Shown here one piece after another: positions 17,623-27,069 of a stretch of 64,000 bases of DNA. Source of the DNA: Dyadobacter sp. Leaf189 (GTDB lineage Bacteria > Bacteroidota > Bacteroidia > Cytophagales > Spirosomataceae). The notes below the pieces were generated by a model. That model had not been told where the DNA came from and ran no database searches. It saw only the letters and a program-made list of their open reading frames with translations. Made by a program: the position numbers and the translations under genes. The stretch covers positions 281,893 through 345,892 of the forward strand of contig NZ_LMPS01000007.1 of assembly GCF_001424405.1 (NCBI RefSeq). Reading direction: 5' to 3'. Each line of letters begins with the position of its first letter. Position 1 is the stretch's first letter.

Positions 17623-18132
17623 ATGGGTAAAGTACTGGTTCTTAATCAAGATTACAGCGCATTAAGTGTTTGCACGGTTCCAAAGGCTTTTTTATTAGTC
17701 TACATGAACAAAGCTGAAATGCTGGCCGAGTCCCGAAGGCAGTATTTACGTACAGTAAACGATCAGTATCCCATGCCGGTTGTCATACGCCTCCACCGCT
17801 ACATACATATTCCGTATCGAGGTGTTGTCATGACCCGGCAAAATCTTTTTAAGAGGGATGGTAACCGGTGTCAGTACTGTGGAACGCACGACAATCTTAC
17901 ATTAGACCACGTCATCCCGAAATCCAGAGGCGGCAAAACTACATGGGACAATCTGGCTACTGCCTGCAAGCGCTGCAATTCAAGGAAAGGCGACCATACA
18001 CCCGAAGAAATTGATATGCCGCTCAGGCAACGTCCCTTCCGCCCATCTTTTCTAATGTTTATAAGGGACTTTTCAGGTCTGGCCGATGATGAGTGGCTAC
18101 CATATTTGGGCTCCAAGGAAAGAACATATTGA
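17623..18132 (+). CDS. HNH endonuclease family protein
   Basis: A 169-residue protein with a conserved-looking N-terminal half (VLVLNQDYSALSVCTVPKAF) and an HNH nuclease domain in the second half. The zinc cysteines C83, C86, C115 and C118 frame the metal-binding LTLDHVIPKSRGG (D95-H96) and N110 (WDNLATACKRCN). Proteins of this size with VLNQDY at the start are widespread in Bacteroidota and cyanobacteria and are not tied to phages or restriction systems. The target is not known. It lies between smpB and rpsA on the same strand. Confidence 0.82.
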   Translation: MGKVLVLNQDYSALSVCTVPKAFLLVYMNKAEMLAESRRQYLRTVNDQYPMPVVIRLHRYIHIPYRGVVMTRQNLFKRDGNRCQYCGTHDNLTLDHVIPKSRGGKTTWDNLATACKRCNSRKGDHTPEEIDMPLRQRPFRPSFLMFIRDFSGLADDEWLPYLGSKERTY

Positions 18133-18219
18133 AATTACTAACTACATTGCTTTCGTAAGTGCCTGTTCCTTGCTGGGCTTACCCTCCTCTTTGCCTTCAA
18201 ATAAAATTCCCCACATCCC

Positions 18220-18250
18220 TTCGGAATTTATCCTGAAACGCGTACTTTTG
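18220..18250 (+). promoter_or_regulatory. Promoter of rpsA
   Basis: TTCG (18220-18223, one mismatch to TTTG), 19-bp spacer, TACTTTTG (18243-18250) followed by C. The transcript would have a leader of about 80 bases. In it TAGCTC (18297-18302) can pair with GAGCTA (18321-18326), while CAGCT (18289-18293) can pair with AGCTG (18306-18310) instead. Confidence 0.6.
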
Positions 18251-18338
18251 CGCTCTCATTTTTCTAAAATGCTTGTTTAACTAATTTTCAGCTAGGTAGC
18301 TCGCAAGCTGATGTATCCAAGAGCTATAATTCCTATTT

Positions 18339-20150
18339 ATGTCTAAGGAAAAACAAAATCAACCTCTTCCTGATTTCGATTGGGACAAAGCAGCAGACAA
18401 AGGTTTTGGTACAGGCTATTCAAGCGCTGACCGTACCAGTCTGGAACAAATGTATGAGACTACTCTTTCTCCTGTTCAGGAAAAAGAAGTTGTTAAAGGT
18501 GTAGTAGTTGGTATTACTGACCGTGAAGTGATCCTGAATATCGGTTTCAAATCTGACGGTATCGTTTCATCTAACGAATTCCGCGATTTGCCGGGAATGA
18601 AAATCGGTGACGAGGTGGAAGTTTACGTGGAGAATCAGGAGGACGCACAAGGTCAGCTTGTTCTATCACGCAAAAAAGCGAAAGTTATTACTGCATGGGA
18701 CAACATCCAGAAATCGTTTGATGAGGATGTGGTTATTGATGCAAATGTTAAAAGAAGAACTAAGGGTGGTCTTATCGTTGATATCTTCGGTATTGAAGCA
18801 TTCTTGCCAGGTTCTCAAATTGATGTTAAGCCAATCCGCGATTTCGACATTTTTGTTGGAAAACGTATGGAGGTTAAAGTTGTTAAGATTAACTACGCAA
18901 ATGACAACGTAGTAGTATCTCACAAAGTACTGATCGAAAAAGATCTTGAAGCACAACGTCAGCAAATCCTGAACAACCTTGAAAAAGGTCAGGTACTTGA
19001 AGGTGTAATTAAGAACATGACCAACTTCGGTGTGTTTATCGACCTTGGTGGAGTTGACGGATTGTTGCACATCACTGATATTTCGTGGGGACGTATTAAC
19101 CACCCATCGGATCTGTTGTCACTTGACCAAAAACTCAATGTTGTTGTTCTTGACTTCGATGAGGAGAAAAAACGTATTTCACTTGGTTTGAAACAACTTC
19201 AGTCTCACCCTTGGGATTCTCTTGATGAGGAAATCCAGGTTGGATCGAAAGTTACAGGCCGCATTGTTAATGTTGCAGATTACGGCGCATTCCTTGAGAT
19301 CAAGCCAGGTGTTGAAGGTTTGATCCACGTTTCTGAAATGTCATGGTCTCAGCACCTGCGCAATCCTCAGGAATTCATGAATGTAAATGACGAGATCAGT
19401 GCAGTAGTGTTGACATTGGATCGTCAGGAGCGTAAAATGTCTCTTGGTATCAAACAACTGACTGAAGATCCTTGGACTCAGGCTTCTCTTAAAGAGAAAT
19501 ATGCAGTTGGAACACGTCATAAAGGTGTGGTTCGCAACCTGACAAACTTCGGTTTGTTCATTGAGCTTGAAGAAGGTATCGATGGTCTTGTACACGTTTC
19601 AGATCTTTCTTGGACTAAGAAGATCAAGCATCCATCTGATTTCGTGAAAGTAAATGATGAGCTGGAAGTTGTAGTTCTTGAACTTGATGCCGACAACCGT
19701 CGTCTTGCTCTTGGCCACAAGCAATTGGAAGAAAATCCATGGGATACTTTTGAAAGCATCTTCGAAGTAGGTTCAGTACATAAATCTACCATCGTTGCAA
19801 AAGGCGATAAGTTTGCTACACTTGAGCTTCCTTACGGAATCGAAGGGATTGCAGCTATCAAAAATCTTGCAAAAGAAGATGGTACACTTGCAGAAGTAGG
19901 TGAGAGCCTTGACTTCACAGTTCTTGAATTCCTGAAAGATGAGAAGAAAATCGTTTTGACGCATTCAAAAGTTAAGCACGTTTCTGCTGAGGAAAAGAAA
20001 GAAGAAAGACCTGCAAAGTCGGCTCCAGCGAAAGCGTCTAATACTGACGCTCCTGCAAAAGACGCAGAAAAATCTACTTTCGGCGACCTTAGTGTTCTCT
20101 CTGCATTGAAAGAACAAATGGAAGAAAGCGAAAAAAAGAGCAAAAAGTAA
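18339..20150 (+). CDS. rpsA: 30S ribosomal protein S1
   Basis: S1 binds mRNA and brings it to the 30S subunit. The 603-residue protein has six S1-like OB-fold repeats; the clearest begin with VIKNMTNFGVFIDLGGVDGL, IVNVADYGAFLEIKPGVEGL and VVRNLTNFGLFIELEEGIDG. A charged tail follows (Lys, Glu and Ala rich, from about residue 545). A 50-residue N-terminal stretch (PLPDFDWDKAADKGFGTGYS) precedes the first repeat, as is usual in Bacteroidota S1. It is monocistronic by the look of its flanks. Confidence 0.96.
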   Translation: MSKEKQNQPLPDFDWDKAADKGFGTGYSSADRTSLEQMYETTLSPVQEKEVVKGVVVGITDREVILNIGFKSDGIVSSNEFRDLPGMKIGDEVEVYVENQEDAQGQLVLSRKKAKVITAWDNIQKSFDEDVVIDANVKRRTKGGLIVDIFGIEAFLPGSQIDVKPIRDFDIFVGKRMEVKVVKINYANDNVVVSHKVLIEKDLEAQRQQILNNLEKGQVLEGVIKNMTNFGVFIDLGGVDGLLHITDISWGRINHPSDLLSLDQKLNVVVLDFDEEKKRISLGLKQLQSHPWDSLDEEIQVGSKVTGRIVNVADYGAFLEIKPGVEGLIHVSEMSWSQHLRNPQEFMNVNDEISAVVLTLDRQERKMSLGIKQLTEDPWTQASLKEKYAVGTRHKGVVRNLTNFGLFIELEEGIDGLVHVSDLSWTKKIKHPSDFVKVNDELEVVVLELDADNRRLALGHKQLEENPWDTFESIFEVGSVHKSTIVAKGDKFATLELPYGIEGIAAIKNLAKEDGTLAEVGESLDFTVLEFLKDEKKIVLTHSKVKHVSAEEKKEERPAKSAPAKASNTDAPAKDAEKSTFGDLSVLSALKEQMEESEKKSKK

Positions 20151-20180
20151 TTAATAATGGCGAATAGCCAGAAAAATTAA

Positions 20181-20188
20181 TACTTTTG
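20181..20188 (+). promoter_or_regulatory. Likely -7 element of tRNA-Cys
   Basis: TACTTTTG, followed by CAC, matches TAnnTTTG exactly and lies 47 bp upstream of the mature tRNA-Cys. The -33 region (TGG at 20158-20160) is weak. Confidence 0.5.
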
Positions 20189-20235
20189 CACCCGGATTAG
20201 CTGTATGCCTAACAGCTTGCAGCTAATCCAAATTT

Positions 20236-20306
20236 GGTTCCGTGGCCGAGTGGCTAGGCAGAGGTCTGCAAAACCTCGTACAGCGGTTCGAATCCGCTCG
20301 GAACCT
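20236..20306 (+). tRNA. tRNA-Cys (anticodon GCA)
   Basis: A 71-base cloverleaf: acceptor GGTTCCG (20236-20242) pairs with CGGAACC (20299-20305), discriminator T, anticodon loop CTGCAAA with GCA, T-arm GCGGTTCGAATCCGC. CCA is not encoded. It sits between rpsA and the respiratory operon with its own terminator. Confidence 0.95.
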
Positions 20307-20357
20307 CATCAGATTTACGGGTAATTGGCACTGCATTTTGGGCACAAATAATTACTC

Positions 20358-20413
20358 AAAAAGTACCATTTGGTAAGGGCAGTTTGTTATGCCTCCAAAT
20401 GGTACTTTTTTTT
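20358..20413 (+). terminator. Rho-independent terminator after tRNA-Cys
   Basis: A perfect 16-bp stem (20358-20373 with 20395-20410), a 21-base loop and T tract to 20413. The other part of the 433-bp stretch between rpsA and actA, 20414-20520, shows nothing I can name. Confidence 0.85.
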
Positions 20414-20520
20414 GTCAATATGCTGAAAATCAATGTTGTTCCTGTTGCATTAATCCTGCAAAAATGGCTAATAAATTAGACAAATTATAAATAAGATGGT
20501 GCTTCAAAATATCCCCTAAA

Positions 20521-20528
20521 TACTTTTG
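20521..20528 (+). promoter_or_regulatory. Likely -7 element of the respiratory operon promoter
   Basis: TACTTTTG matches TAnnTTTG exactly and lies 55 bp upstream of actA, after the tRNA-Cys terminator. No clear -33 TTG is present. No other promoter or terminator is evident in the following 16 kb. Confidence 0.55.
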
Positions 20529-20583
20529 TGGATAAAAAATCGTAAGCTAGTTTTGTCTGTTGAAGAATAATGAATAGTTGATT

Positions 20584-21876
20584 ATGAATATATCATTCCG
20601 TAAGAACGCTAAGTTTTGTTCCTACTTTAGTTACTCAAGAATCCTTTTCACCATCGCCGTAGGGCTACTTTTGAGTGTGCAAAATCTTGCTTCTGCGCAG
20701 GATAGCACAGCTACGGCGGCAGCTCCTGCAGGTGGCGGTGATGCTGCTAAAGGTGAAGCACTTTTCAAAAACAATTGTGCGCAATGTCATGCGGTGACTG
20801 ACGAAAGAGTAGTAGGTCCTGGTTTGAAAGGTGCCAGCTCCCGTCACGATTTTGCCTGGCTTTCGAAGTGGGTACGTAACTCACAGGCTATGATCGCGGC
20901 AGGCGATCCTTACGCCGTTAAAATCTACAACGAATATTCTAAGGCGCAGATGACAAGTTTCCCTAACTTGTCTGATGACGATATTAAGGGAATCTTCGCT
21001 TACGTGGATCAGGCTTCTACTGCTGCACCTGCAGCTGCGGCTGCTCCCGGTGGAGGTCCTGCTGCGGGAGGTGGCGGTGAGTCGGGTGGTGAAGGTCCTT
21101 CCGGTTTGTTTATGGTAGTTCTTGGTGCATTGGTTGTTGTAATGATCCTTGTGCTGGGCGTTCTGCTTGTAATCGTATCACTTTTGTCGAAGGCTGTTGG
21201 CGGAGAAGTGGAGTCGGGTACGAAGCCGGACTTCATGACAAGACTCGGCAGTTCTTTAAAGAAGATTTCTTCAGACCCTGCTATCAGATCAGCGACGCTC
21301 TGGATTTTTGTTCTCCTGGTACTTAAGGCTACGATCGATGGTGCTTATAGTGTTGGTGTTCAGCAAGGTTACGCTCCTAAGCAACCTATCGCATTCTCTC
21401 ACAAATTGCATGCAGGAGAATACAAAATTGACTGTAACTACTGCCACACAGGTGTTAACAGAGGGAAGTCTGCGCACATTCCATCAGCGAACATCTGTAT
21501 GAACTGCCACGGAGTGATCAAGAAGGAATCTCCCGAAATTCAAAAAATTTATACTTCAATTGAAAACAATCAGCCGATCGAATGGGTGAGGGTGCATAAC
21601 CTTCCTGATCTGGCGTACTTTAATCACGCCCAGCACGTAAATGTAGGTGGATTGGAATGCCAGAATTGCCATGGAGAAGTTGAGAAAATGGAAGTTATTC
21701 AACAGCGCTCATCTCTGACAATGGGATGGTGTATTGATTGTCACCGTAAAACAGAAGTAAATACCAAGGACAATCAATACTATGACAAGCTGGTTCAGCT
21801 GCACGCTTCGGAAAGTAAGGAAGCTTTGAAAGTAGCTGATATAGGTGGTCTGGAATGCTCTAAGTGCCACTATTAA
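20584..21876 (+). CDS. actA: Alternative complex III subunit ActA, multiheme cytochrome c
   Basis: ActA passes electrons out of alternative complex III, a quinol:cytochrome c oxidoreductase. The 430-residue protein has six CxxCH heme sites: one in an N-terminal class I cytochrome domain (C65-H69) and five in the C-terminal part (from C284; the last is CSKCHY at the end). Order: signal peptide (cleaved near residue 38), mono-heme domain, Ala/Gly/Pro linker, membrane segments at about 174-200 and 237-258, pentaheme domain. ActA is described as pentaheme, so the N-terminal domain is an added fusion. It heads the operon. Confidence 0.9.
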   Translation: MNISFRKNAKFCSYFSYSRILFTIAVGLLLSVQNLASAQDSTATAAAPAGGGDAAKGEALFKNNCAQCHAVTDERVVGPGLKGASSRHDFAWLSKWVRNSQAMIAAGDPYAVKIYNEYSKAQMTSFPNLSDDDIKGIFAYVDQASTAAPAAAAAPGGGPAAGGGGESGGEGPSGLFMVVLGALVVVMILVLGVLLVIVSLLSKAVGGEVESGTKPDFMTRLGSSLKKISSDPAIRSATLWIFVLLVLKATIDGAYSVGVQQGYAPKQPIAFSHKLHAGEYKIDCNYCHTGVNRGKSAHIPSANICMNCHGVIKKESPEIQKIYTSIENNQPIEWVRVHNLPDLAYFNHAQHVNVGGLECQNCHGEVEKMEVIQQRSSLTMGWCIDCHRKTEVNTKDNQYYDKLVQLHASESKEALKVADIGGLECSKCHY

Positions 21877-21929
21877 TCAATAAGAGAAAATAATACCCGA
21901 GAATACGACTCATTGTATTGAATAGTTTT

Positions 21930-24900
21930 ATGGAAAACAATAGTAAAAGATACTGGCGGGGACTTGAGGAGTTGCGTAACGACGAGAAGTTTATAAAGGA
22001 CGCAAGTTCAGAGTTTGCTGGTGAACCAACCGAAAGCCAATATGAAAGTTTGGTGGACGGAGCTGGTACGCATCGTCGTGATTTTTTGAAAGTCCTTGGC
22101 TTTGGTATGGCAGCGGTATCTTTGGCTGCATGTGAAACCCCTGTTAAAAAGGCAATTCCATACGTGAACAAGCCGGAAGGTGAATTTCCGACAATCGCAA
22201 ACTGGTATGCATCTACTTATGCGGAAGGTGGAGACTACACAAGCATTTTAGTAAAAACCCGCGAGGGAAGACCTGTTAAGATTGAAGGTAACTCGCTTTC
22301 AAAGGTTTCTTACGGAGTTAGTTCAAGAGCGCATGCATCCCTGTTGGGTTTGTATGACAATGAAAAATTAAGAGGCCCTAAAAAGGGTGACGATACAAAG
22401 GTTAGTTGGGAAACAGTTGATAAGGAAATCCAGGACCAGCTTTCTCAGATCTCTGCAAGAGGCGGAGCTATCCGTATTCTTACATCTACTGTTCTAAGCC
22501 CATCTACAAAGGCGGTTATTGCTGATTTTACAGCTAAATATCCTACTACCAGCCATGTAGTTTATGATGCAAATTCTGCTTACGGAATTGTAAAGGCAAA
22601 TGAGACCTCATTTGGCAAAGCGGTACTTCCTTCTTATGATTTCAGTAAAGCGAAGGTCATTGTTGGAATTGACGCAGATTTCCTGGGAACCTGGCTTGCA
22701 CCGGATCTCTATTCCGCACAATTCGCTGAAACACGTCGTGTGAGCAGTGAGAAAGGTGGCAAGAAAGATATGTCCCGCCTTTATCAATTTGAATCAATCT
22801 TGTCTTTGACAGGATCGAATGCAGATTACCGTACTGCGGTAAAACCTTCTCAGCTTGGGCTGGTTGCGGCTGCATTATATAATAAAGTAGCTGCTAAATT
22901 AGGTGGTTCACCTGTTTCAGTTGCTGCGGTTAACATTCCAAATCTGGATAAGGCAGCAGCAGAGTTAATAGCTGCAAAAGGTCAGGCTTTGGTCGTTTGT
23001 GGAATTAACGATCCTTCGGTACAAGTGGTTGTTAATGCATTGAACAATCTGCTGGGCGCTTATGGCACTTTGATCAACCTGGACAAGCCAGCTTATTATC
23101 GTCAGGGAAATGACGTAGCGATGAACCAGCTTGTCGACGAAGTTAAAGGCGGCAAAGTTTCAGCTGTTATTCTATGGGGTGCAAATCCTGTTTATGATCA
23201 CCCACGTGGTGCCGAACTGGCCGCGGCTCTTCCAAAAGTTTCATTAAGTGTATCATTCAATGATCGCGCTGATGAAACATCCTCTCTTTTCAAATACATT
23301 CTTCCTGCTCCTCACTACTTGGAGTCGTGGAACGACGCTGAGCCTGTTGCTGGCTCATACAGCTTAACTCAGCCTGCAATCAGTCTGATTTTTAATACAA
23401 GACAAGGACAGTCAAGTTTATTGAAATGGGCTGGTCTTTCAACAGATTACCACGAATACGTTAAATCATACTGGAGAAAGAACATTTTTGCTCAGGGCGG
23501 AACCGGCAGTTTCGAGCAGTTCTGGGTGAAATCTTTGCACGACGGCGTATTTGAATCAAATACCGCTGCTGCTGCTGGAAGTGTTGCGTTTAATGGCAAT
23601 CTAAGTGCTGCTGCTTCGGCGATCTCTAAAACTTATAAAGCGTCAACATCAGGTATCGAACTTGCTATTTTCGAGAATGTTGGCGTAGGGAATGGTGCAT
23701 CTGCAAACAATCCATGGTTGCAGGAATTGCCGGATCCTATTACGAAAGCGTGCTGGGACAACCACGCAGGTCTTTCTCAAAAAACAGCAACTGAGCTGAG
23801 CCTTGCACAAGGTGATGTTGTAAAGGTTGAATTTAAAGGAAAGTCGGTTGAACTTCCTGTGATTGTTCAACCTGGACTTGCTAATGGAACTGTTGCAATT
23901 TCCATTGGTTATGGTCGCGAAAAGGCTGGAAAGTCTGCTAATGGTGTGGGTAAGAATATCTATCCCTTTGCAACATTTACTGACGGCTATCTTTCCTTTG
24001 CTCCTGGTGAAGTAACAATTTCAAAAACTGGGGATACCAGGGAAATTGCTCAAACGCAGACACATAGTACTGTGATGAACCGTAAATCAGTTCTTCAGGA
24101 AACAGTACTAGCTCATTTCCAAAAAGATCCGATGGCAGGCAGATTTGCTCCAACCATCCCAACTTCGGAGGGAACAGTTGACGCCACAGATCTAACACTT
24201 TGGAATGGACATAAATACAAGAATCACTCATGGGGAATGGTGATCGACCTTAACACTTGTTTTGGTTGTGGTTCATGTGTGATTAGTTGCCAGAATGAGA
24301 ATAACGTACCTGTTGTAGGTCGTCAGGAAGTAATCAACAGTCGCGAGATGCACTGGTTGCGTATTGACCGTTATTACAGCAGCGATGCAGATGTTGAAGA
24401 TTTGAGGGGTTTGGAAATTGCTTCTGAGAATCCGGAAGTTACCTTCCAACCGATGCTTTGCCAGCATTGCAATAATGCGCCTTGCGAAACTGTTTGCCCG
24501 GTATTGGCAACTACGCACAGCTCAGAAGGATTAAACCAAATGACTTACAACCGTTGTGTTGGTACAAGGTATTGTGCAAATAACTGCCCATACAAAGTAC
24601 GTCGCTTCAACTGGTTCAAATATTTTGACAACGATAACTACGACTACCACTTCAATAATGATCTTGGTAAGATGGTTATTAACCCTGATGTAACTGTACG
24701 TTCAAGAGGGGTTATTGAGAAATGTTCACTTTGCGTTCACAGAATTCAGGAAGCTAAACTTACTGCAAGAAAAGAAAGAAGACGTATTGTGGATGGTGAG
24801 GTGAATGTTGCATGTGCATCTTCATGCCCAACCAATGCAATCACATTTGGTGACATGAATGATCCGGAAAGTAGAATATCCAAAATTCTTGAAACAGAGA

Positions 24901-25025
24901 AGGAGGGACGTGCATTCCACGTGTTGGAAGAAATCAACACCAGACCGCAATTGTCTTACCTGACTAAAATACGGAACAAGGATGTGGCTGCCGCGAAGCC
25001 TGCAAGTGAGAAAGAACACGCGTAA
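21930..25025 (+). CDS. actB: Alternative complex III subunit ActB, molybdopterin-oxidoreductase-like iron-sulfur protein
   Basis: ActB is the large peripheral subunit, joining a molybdopterin-oxidoreductase-like half (known in the family to lack the cofactor) to an iron-sulfur half. The 1031 residues have a twin-arginine motif RRDFLK at 49-54 followed by a hydrophobic stretch and a lipobox ending at C68 (VSLAAC), so it is probably an exported lipoprotein. The ferredoxin-like part starts with CFGCGSCVISC at about 777 and goes on with CQHCNNAPCETVCP, CVGTRYCANNCPYKVRR, CSLCVHR and CASSCPTNA, enough for four clusters. ATG 21930 is chosen over TTG 21918. Confidence 0.93.
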   Translation: MENNSKRYWRGLEELRNDEKFIKDASSEFAGEPTESQYESLVDGAGTHRRDFLKVLGFGMAAVSLAACETPVKKAIPYVNKPEGEFPTIANWYASTYAEGGDYTSILVKTREGRPVKIEGNSLSKVSYGVSSRAHASLLGLYDNEKLRGPKKGDDTKVSWETVDKEIQDQLSQISARGGAIRILTSTVLSPSTKAVIADFTAKYPTTSHVVYDANSAYGIVKANETSFGKAVLPSYDFSKAKVIVGIDADFLGTWLAPDLYSAQFAETRRVSSEKGGKKDMSRLYQFESILSLTGSNADYRTAVKPSQLGLVAAALYNKVAAKLGGSPVSVAAVNIPNLDKAAAELIAAKGQALVVCGINDPSVQVVVNALNNLLGAYGTLINLDKPAYYRQGNDVAMNQLVDEVKGGKVSAVILWGANPVYDHPRGAELAAALPKVSLSVSFNDRADETSSLFKYILPAPHYLESWNDAEPVAGSYSLTQPAISLIFNTRQGQSSLLKWAGLSTDYHEYVKSYWRKNIFAQGGTGSFEQFWVKSLHDGVFESNTAAAAGSVAFNGNLSAAASAISKTYKASTSGIELAIFENVGVGNGASANNPWLQELPDPITKACWDNHAGLSQKTATELSLAQGDVVKVEFKGKSVELPVIVQPGLANGTVAISIGYGREKAGKSANGVGKNIYPFATFTDGYLSFAPGEVTISKTGDTREIAQTQTHSTVMNRKSVLQETVLAHFQKDPMAGRFAPTIPTSEGTVDATDLTLWNGHKYKNHSWGMVIDLNTCFGCGSCVISCQNENNVPVVGRQEVINSREMHWLRIDRYYSSDADVEDLRGLEIASENPEVTFQPMLCQHCNNAPCETVCPVLATTHSSEGLNQMTYNRCVGTRYCANNCPYKVRRFNWFKYFDNDNYDYHFNNDLGKMVINPDVTVRSRGVIEKCSLCVHRIQEAKLTARKERRRIVDGEVNVACASSCPTNAITFGDMNDPESRISKILETEKEGRAFHVLEEINTRPQLSYLTKIRNKDVAAAKPASEKEHA

Positions 25026-25071
25026 TTTGAGCTTAGTTTTTGAAGATAAATCATTATAAAAACATAATAGT

Positions 25072-26505
25072 ATGCATGTTACATCACCTGTAAGAGAACC
25101 CCTGATTCAAGGTGGGAAGACGTACGCAGACGTAACGGAAGATATATGCCGCCATGTTGAAAGTGCTCCTACCAAGGAGTGGAAAATAGCATTCGGCCTG
25201 TCGCTTGTAGTTTTGGCATACGGAACTGTCTGCCTTGCCTGGACTTGGTGGGAAGGTCTCGGTGTCTGGGGTTTGAATAAGACAGTAGGCTGGGCCTGGG
25301 ATATTACCAACTTCGTATGGTGGGTAGGTATTGGTCACGCCGGAACCCTGATCTCCGCGATCCTTTTGCTATTTCGGCAGAAGTGGAGAACTTCAATTAA
25401 CCGTGCAGCAGAAGCGATGACCATTTTCGCTGTTATCTGCGCAGCATCTTTCATTCTGATGCACATGGGCCGTCCATGGATGGCATATTGGGCTTTGCCA
25501 CTTCCTAATGCATTTGGTTCACTTTGGGTTAACTTCAATTCACCGCTTGTTTGGGACGTTTTTGCGATTAGTACTTATTTCTCAGTTTCCCTTGTATTCT
25601 GGTACATTGGTTTGATACCTGATCTTGCAACAATCCGTGACCGCGCTACCAGCAAAGTTTCCCGGTTTATGTATGGAACGTTTGCAATGGGTTGGGACGG
25701 TTCTGCAAAGACATGGGCTCGCTACGAGTACATCAGCTTAATCCTTGCGGGTCTCTCTACACCACTTGTACTTTCGGTTCACACGATTGTAAGTATGGAC
25801 TTTGCAACCTCTGTTATTCCAGGGTGGCATACAACGATCTTCCCTCCTTACTTCGTTGCCGGTGCGATTTTCTCAGGTTTCGCAATGGTTCAAAACCTGA
25901 TGCTTATTACACGGGTTGTTTACAAGCTTGAAGATTATATCACGCTTGAACACATCGAAACGATGAATAAGGTAATTACACTTACCGGATCAGTTGTTGG
26001 TGTGGCTTACATCACCGAGTTCTTTATTGCCTGGTACGGAGGTGTTGAATATGAATATTATGCTTTCTTTAACCGTATGACAGGACCTTACTGGTGGGCG
26101 TACTGGGCGATGATGACATGTAACGTAATATCTCCTCAGTTATTCTGGTCAAGAAAACTGCGTCGCAGTATCACATTTACATTCTTTATCTCCGTAGTTG
26201 TAAACATTGGTATGTGGTTCGAACGATTTGTAATTATCGTTACCTCATTGCATCGCGACTATCTGCCTTCCAGCTGGGCCATGTTCTCGCCGACACGTTA
26301 TGACATCGGTGACTATATTTTCTCATTCGGGTTATTCTTTACATTGTTCCTGTTGTTCTCGAAATATTTACCCGTGGTTAATATGGCAGAGGTGAAGGCA
26401 GTGTTACGATCTACATCAGCTCAGTTACCTGCTAAAATCTCCGGGGTTGCCAAGGTTAGGCAGCGTGGTACAGCTGAACCGGCTTACGATAAAGACAAGG
26501 AATAA
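25072..26505 (+). CDS. actC: Alternative complex III subunit ActC (NrfD/PsrC family)
   Basis: ActC is an integral membrane quinol-binding subunit. The 477-residue protein has about ten membrane segments, with NrfD-type features such as ITNFVWWVGIGHAGTLISA and WDGSAKTWARYEYISLILAG, and a His-containing VLSVHTIVSMDFA helix. It lies 46 bp after actB and 33 bp before actD and is related to ActF further down. Confidence 0.93.
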   Translation: MHVTSPVREPLIQGGKTYADVTEDICRHVESAPTKEWKIAFGLSLVVLAYGTVCLAWTWWEGLGVWGLNKTVGWAWDITNFVWWVGIGHAGTLISAILLLFRQKWRTSINRAAEAMTIFAVICAASFILMHMGRPWMAYWALPLPNAFGSLWVNFNSPLVWDVFAISTYFSVSLVFWYIGLIPDLATIRDRATSKVSRFMYGTFAMGWDGSAKTWARYEYISLILAGLSTPLVLSVHTIVSMDFATSVIPGWHTTIFPPYFVAGAIFSGFAMVQNLMLITRVVYKLEDYITLEHIETMNKVITLTGSVVGVAYITEFFIAWYGGVEYEYYAFFNRMTGPYWWAYWAMMTCNVISPQLFWSRKLRRSITFTFFISVVVNIGMWFERFVIIVTSLHRDYLPSSWAMFSPTRYDIGDYIFSFGLFFTLFLLFSKYLPVVNMAEVKAVLRSTSAQLPAKISGVAKVRQRGTAEPAYDKDKE

Positions 26506-26538
26506 GGGACTTTCTGATATTTAATTATAAGTTATAGT

Positions 26539-27069
26539 ATGGCAGAATTATCTGGTAAGTATTTGGTCGGAGTTTATGACGATGACGATACTGTGCTTCA
26601 CGCAGTGCCAAGGCTTAGAAAGGCAGGCGTAAAAATCAAAGAGGTGTATTCCCCCTTCCCAATCCACGGAATGGACGAAGCACTCGGTCATCCCCGGACG
26701 CGGATTGGTATTGCTGCATTTATGTTTGGAGTAACTGGATGCATCTGTGCACTTACCTTGATGATCTGGACTATGGGTATTGACTGGCCAATGATTGTAG
26801 GTGGTAAAGACCCAATCTCTATCCCCAACTATATTCCTATCACATTTGAGTTAACTGTACTTTTTACGGCTTTCGGGATGGTTACTACCTTCTTTATCTC
26901 GAATGGACTTGGACCTGGAAGCCATTTTCATCCAAGGTTCGATCTACGCTCAACAGATAACAAGTTTGTGATGGCGATTGATCTTGGAAGAAACTCAATG
27001 ACAGTGGACGAAATATCAAGAGCATTAAAGGACAGTGGCGCTGAGGAAGTCAACATCAAGCAATTTTAA
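26539..27069 (+). CDS. actD: Alternative complex III subunit ActD (DUF3341)
   Basis: ActD is a small membrane subunit of unknown catalytic role. The 176 residues begin with a soluble domain (YLVGVYDDDDTVLHAVPRLR), the DUF3341 signature YSPFPIHGMDEALG, then two membrane segments (about 54-76 and 95-118), and a soluble C-terminal end. Its stop codon overlaps the start of actE (TAATG). Confidence 0.92.
   Translation: MAELSGKYLVGVYDDDDTVLHAVPRLRKAGVKIKEVYSPFPIHGMDEALGHPRTRIGIAAFMFGVTGCICALTLMIWTMGIDWPMIVGGKDPISIPNYIPITFELTVLFTAFGMVTTFFISNGLGPGSHFHPRFDLRSTDNKFVMAIDLGRNSMTVDEISRALKDSGAEEVNIKQF

Noticed and set aside
17623..18132. HNH gene as part of a mobile intron or prophage
   Set aside because: Flanking smpB and rpsA are intact, base composition is like that of its neighbours and no integrase, reverse transcriptase or phage gene is near.
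18339..20150. Internal repeats in rpsA as a DNA repeat element
   Set aside because: They are the S1 domain repeats of the protein, diverged at the DNA level.
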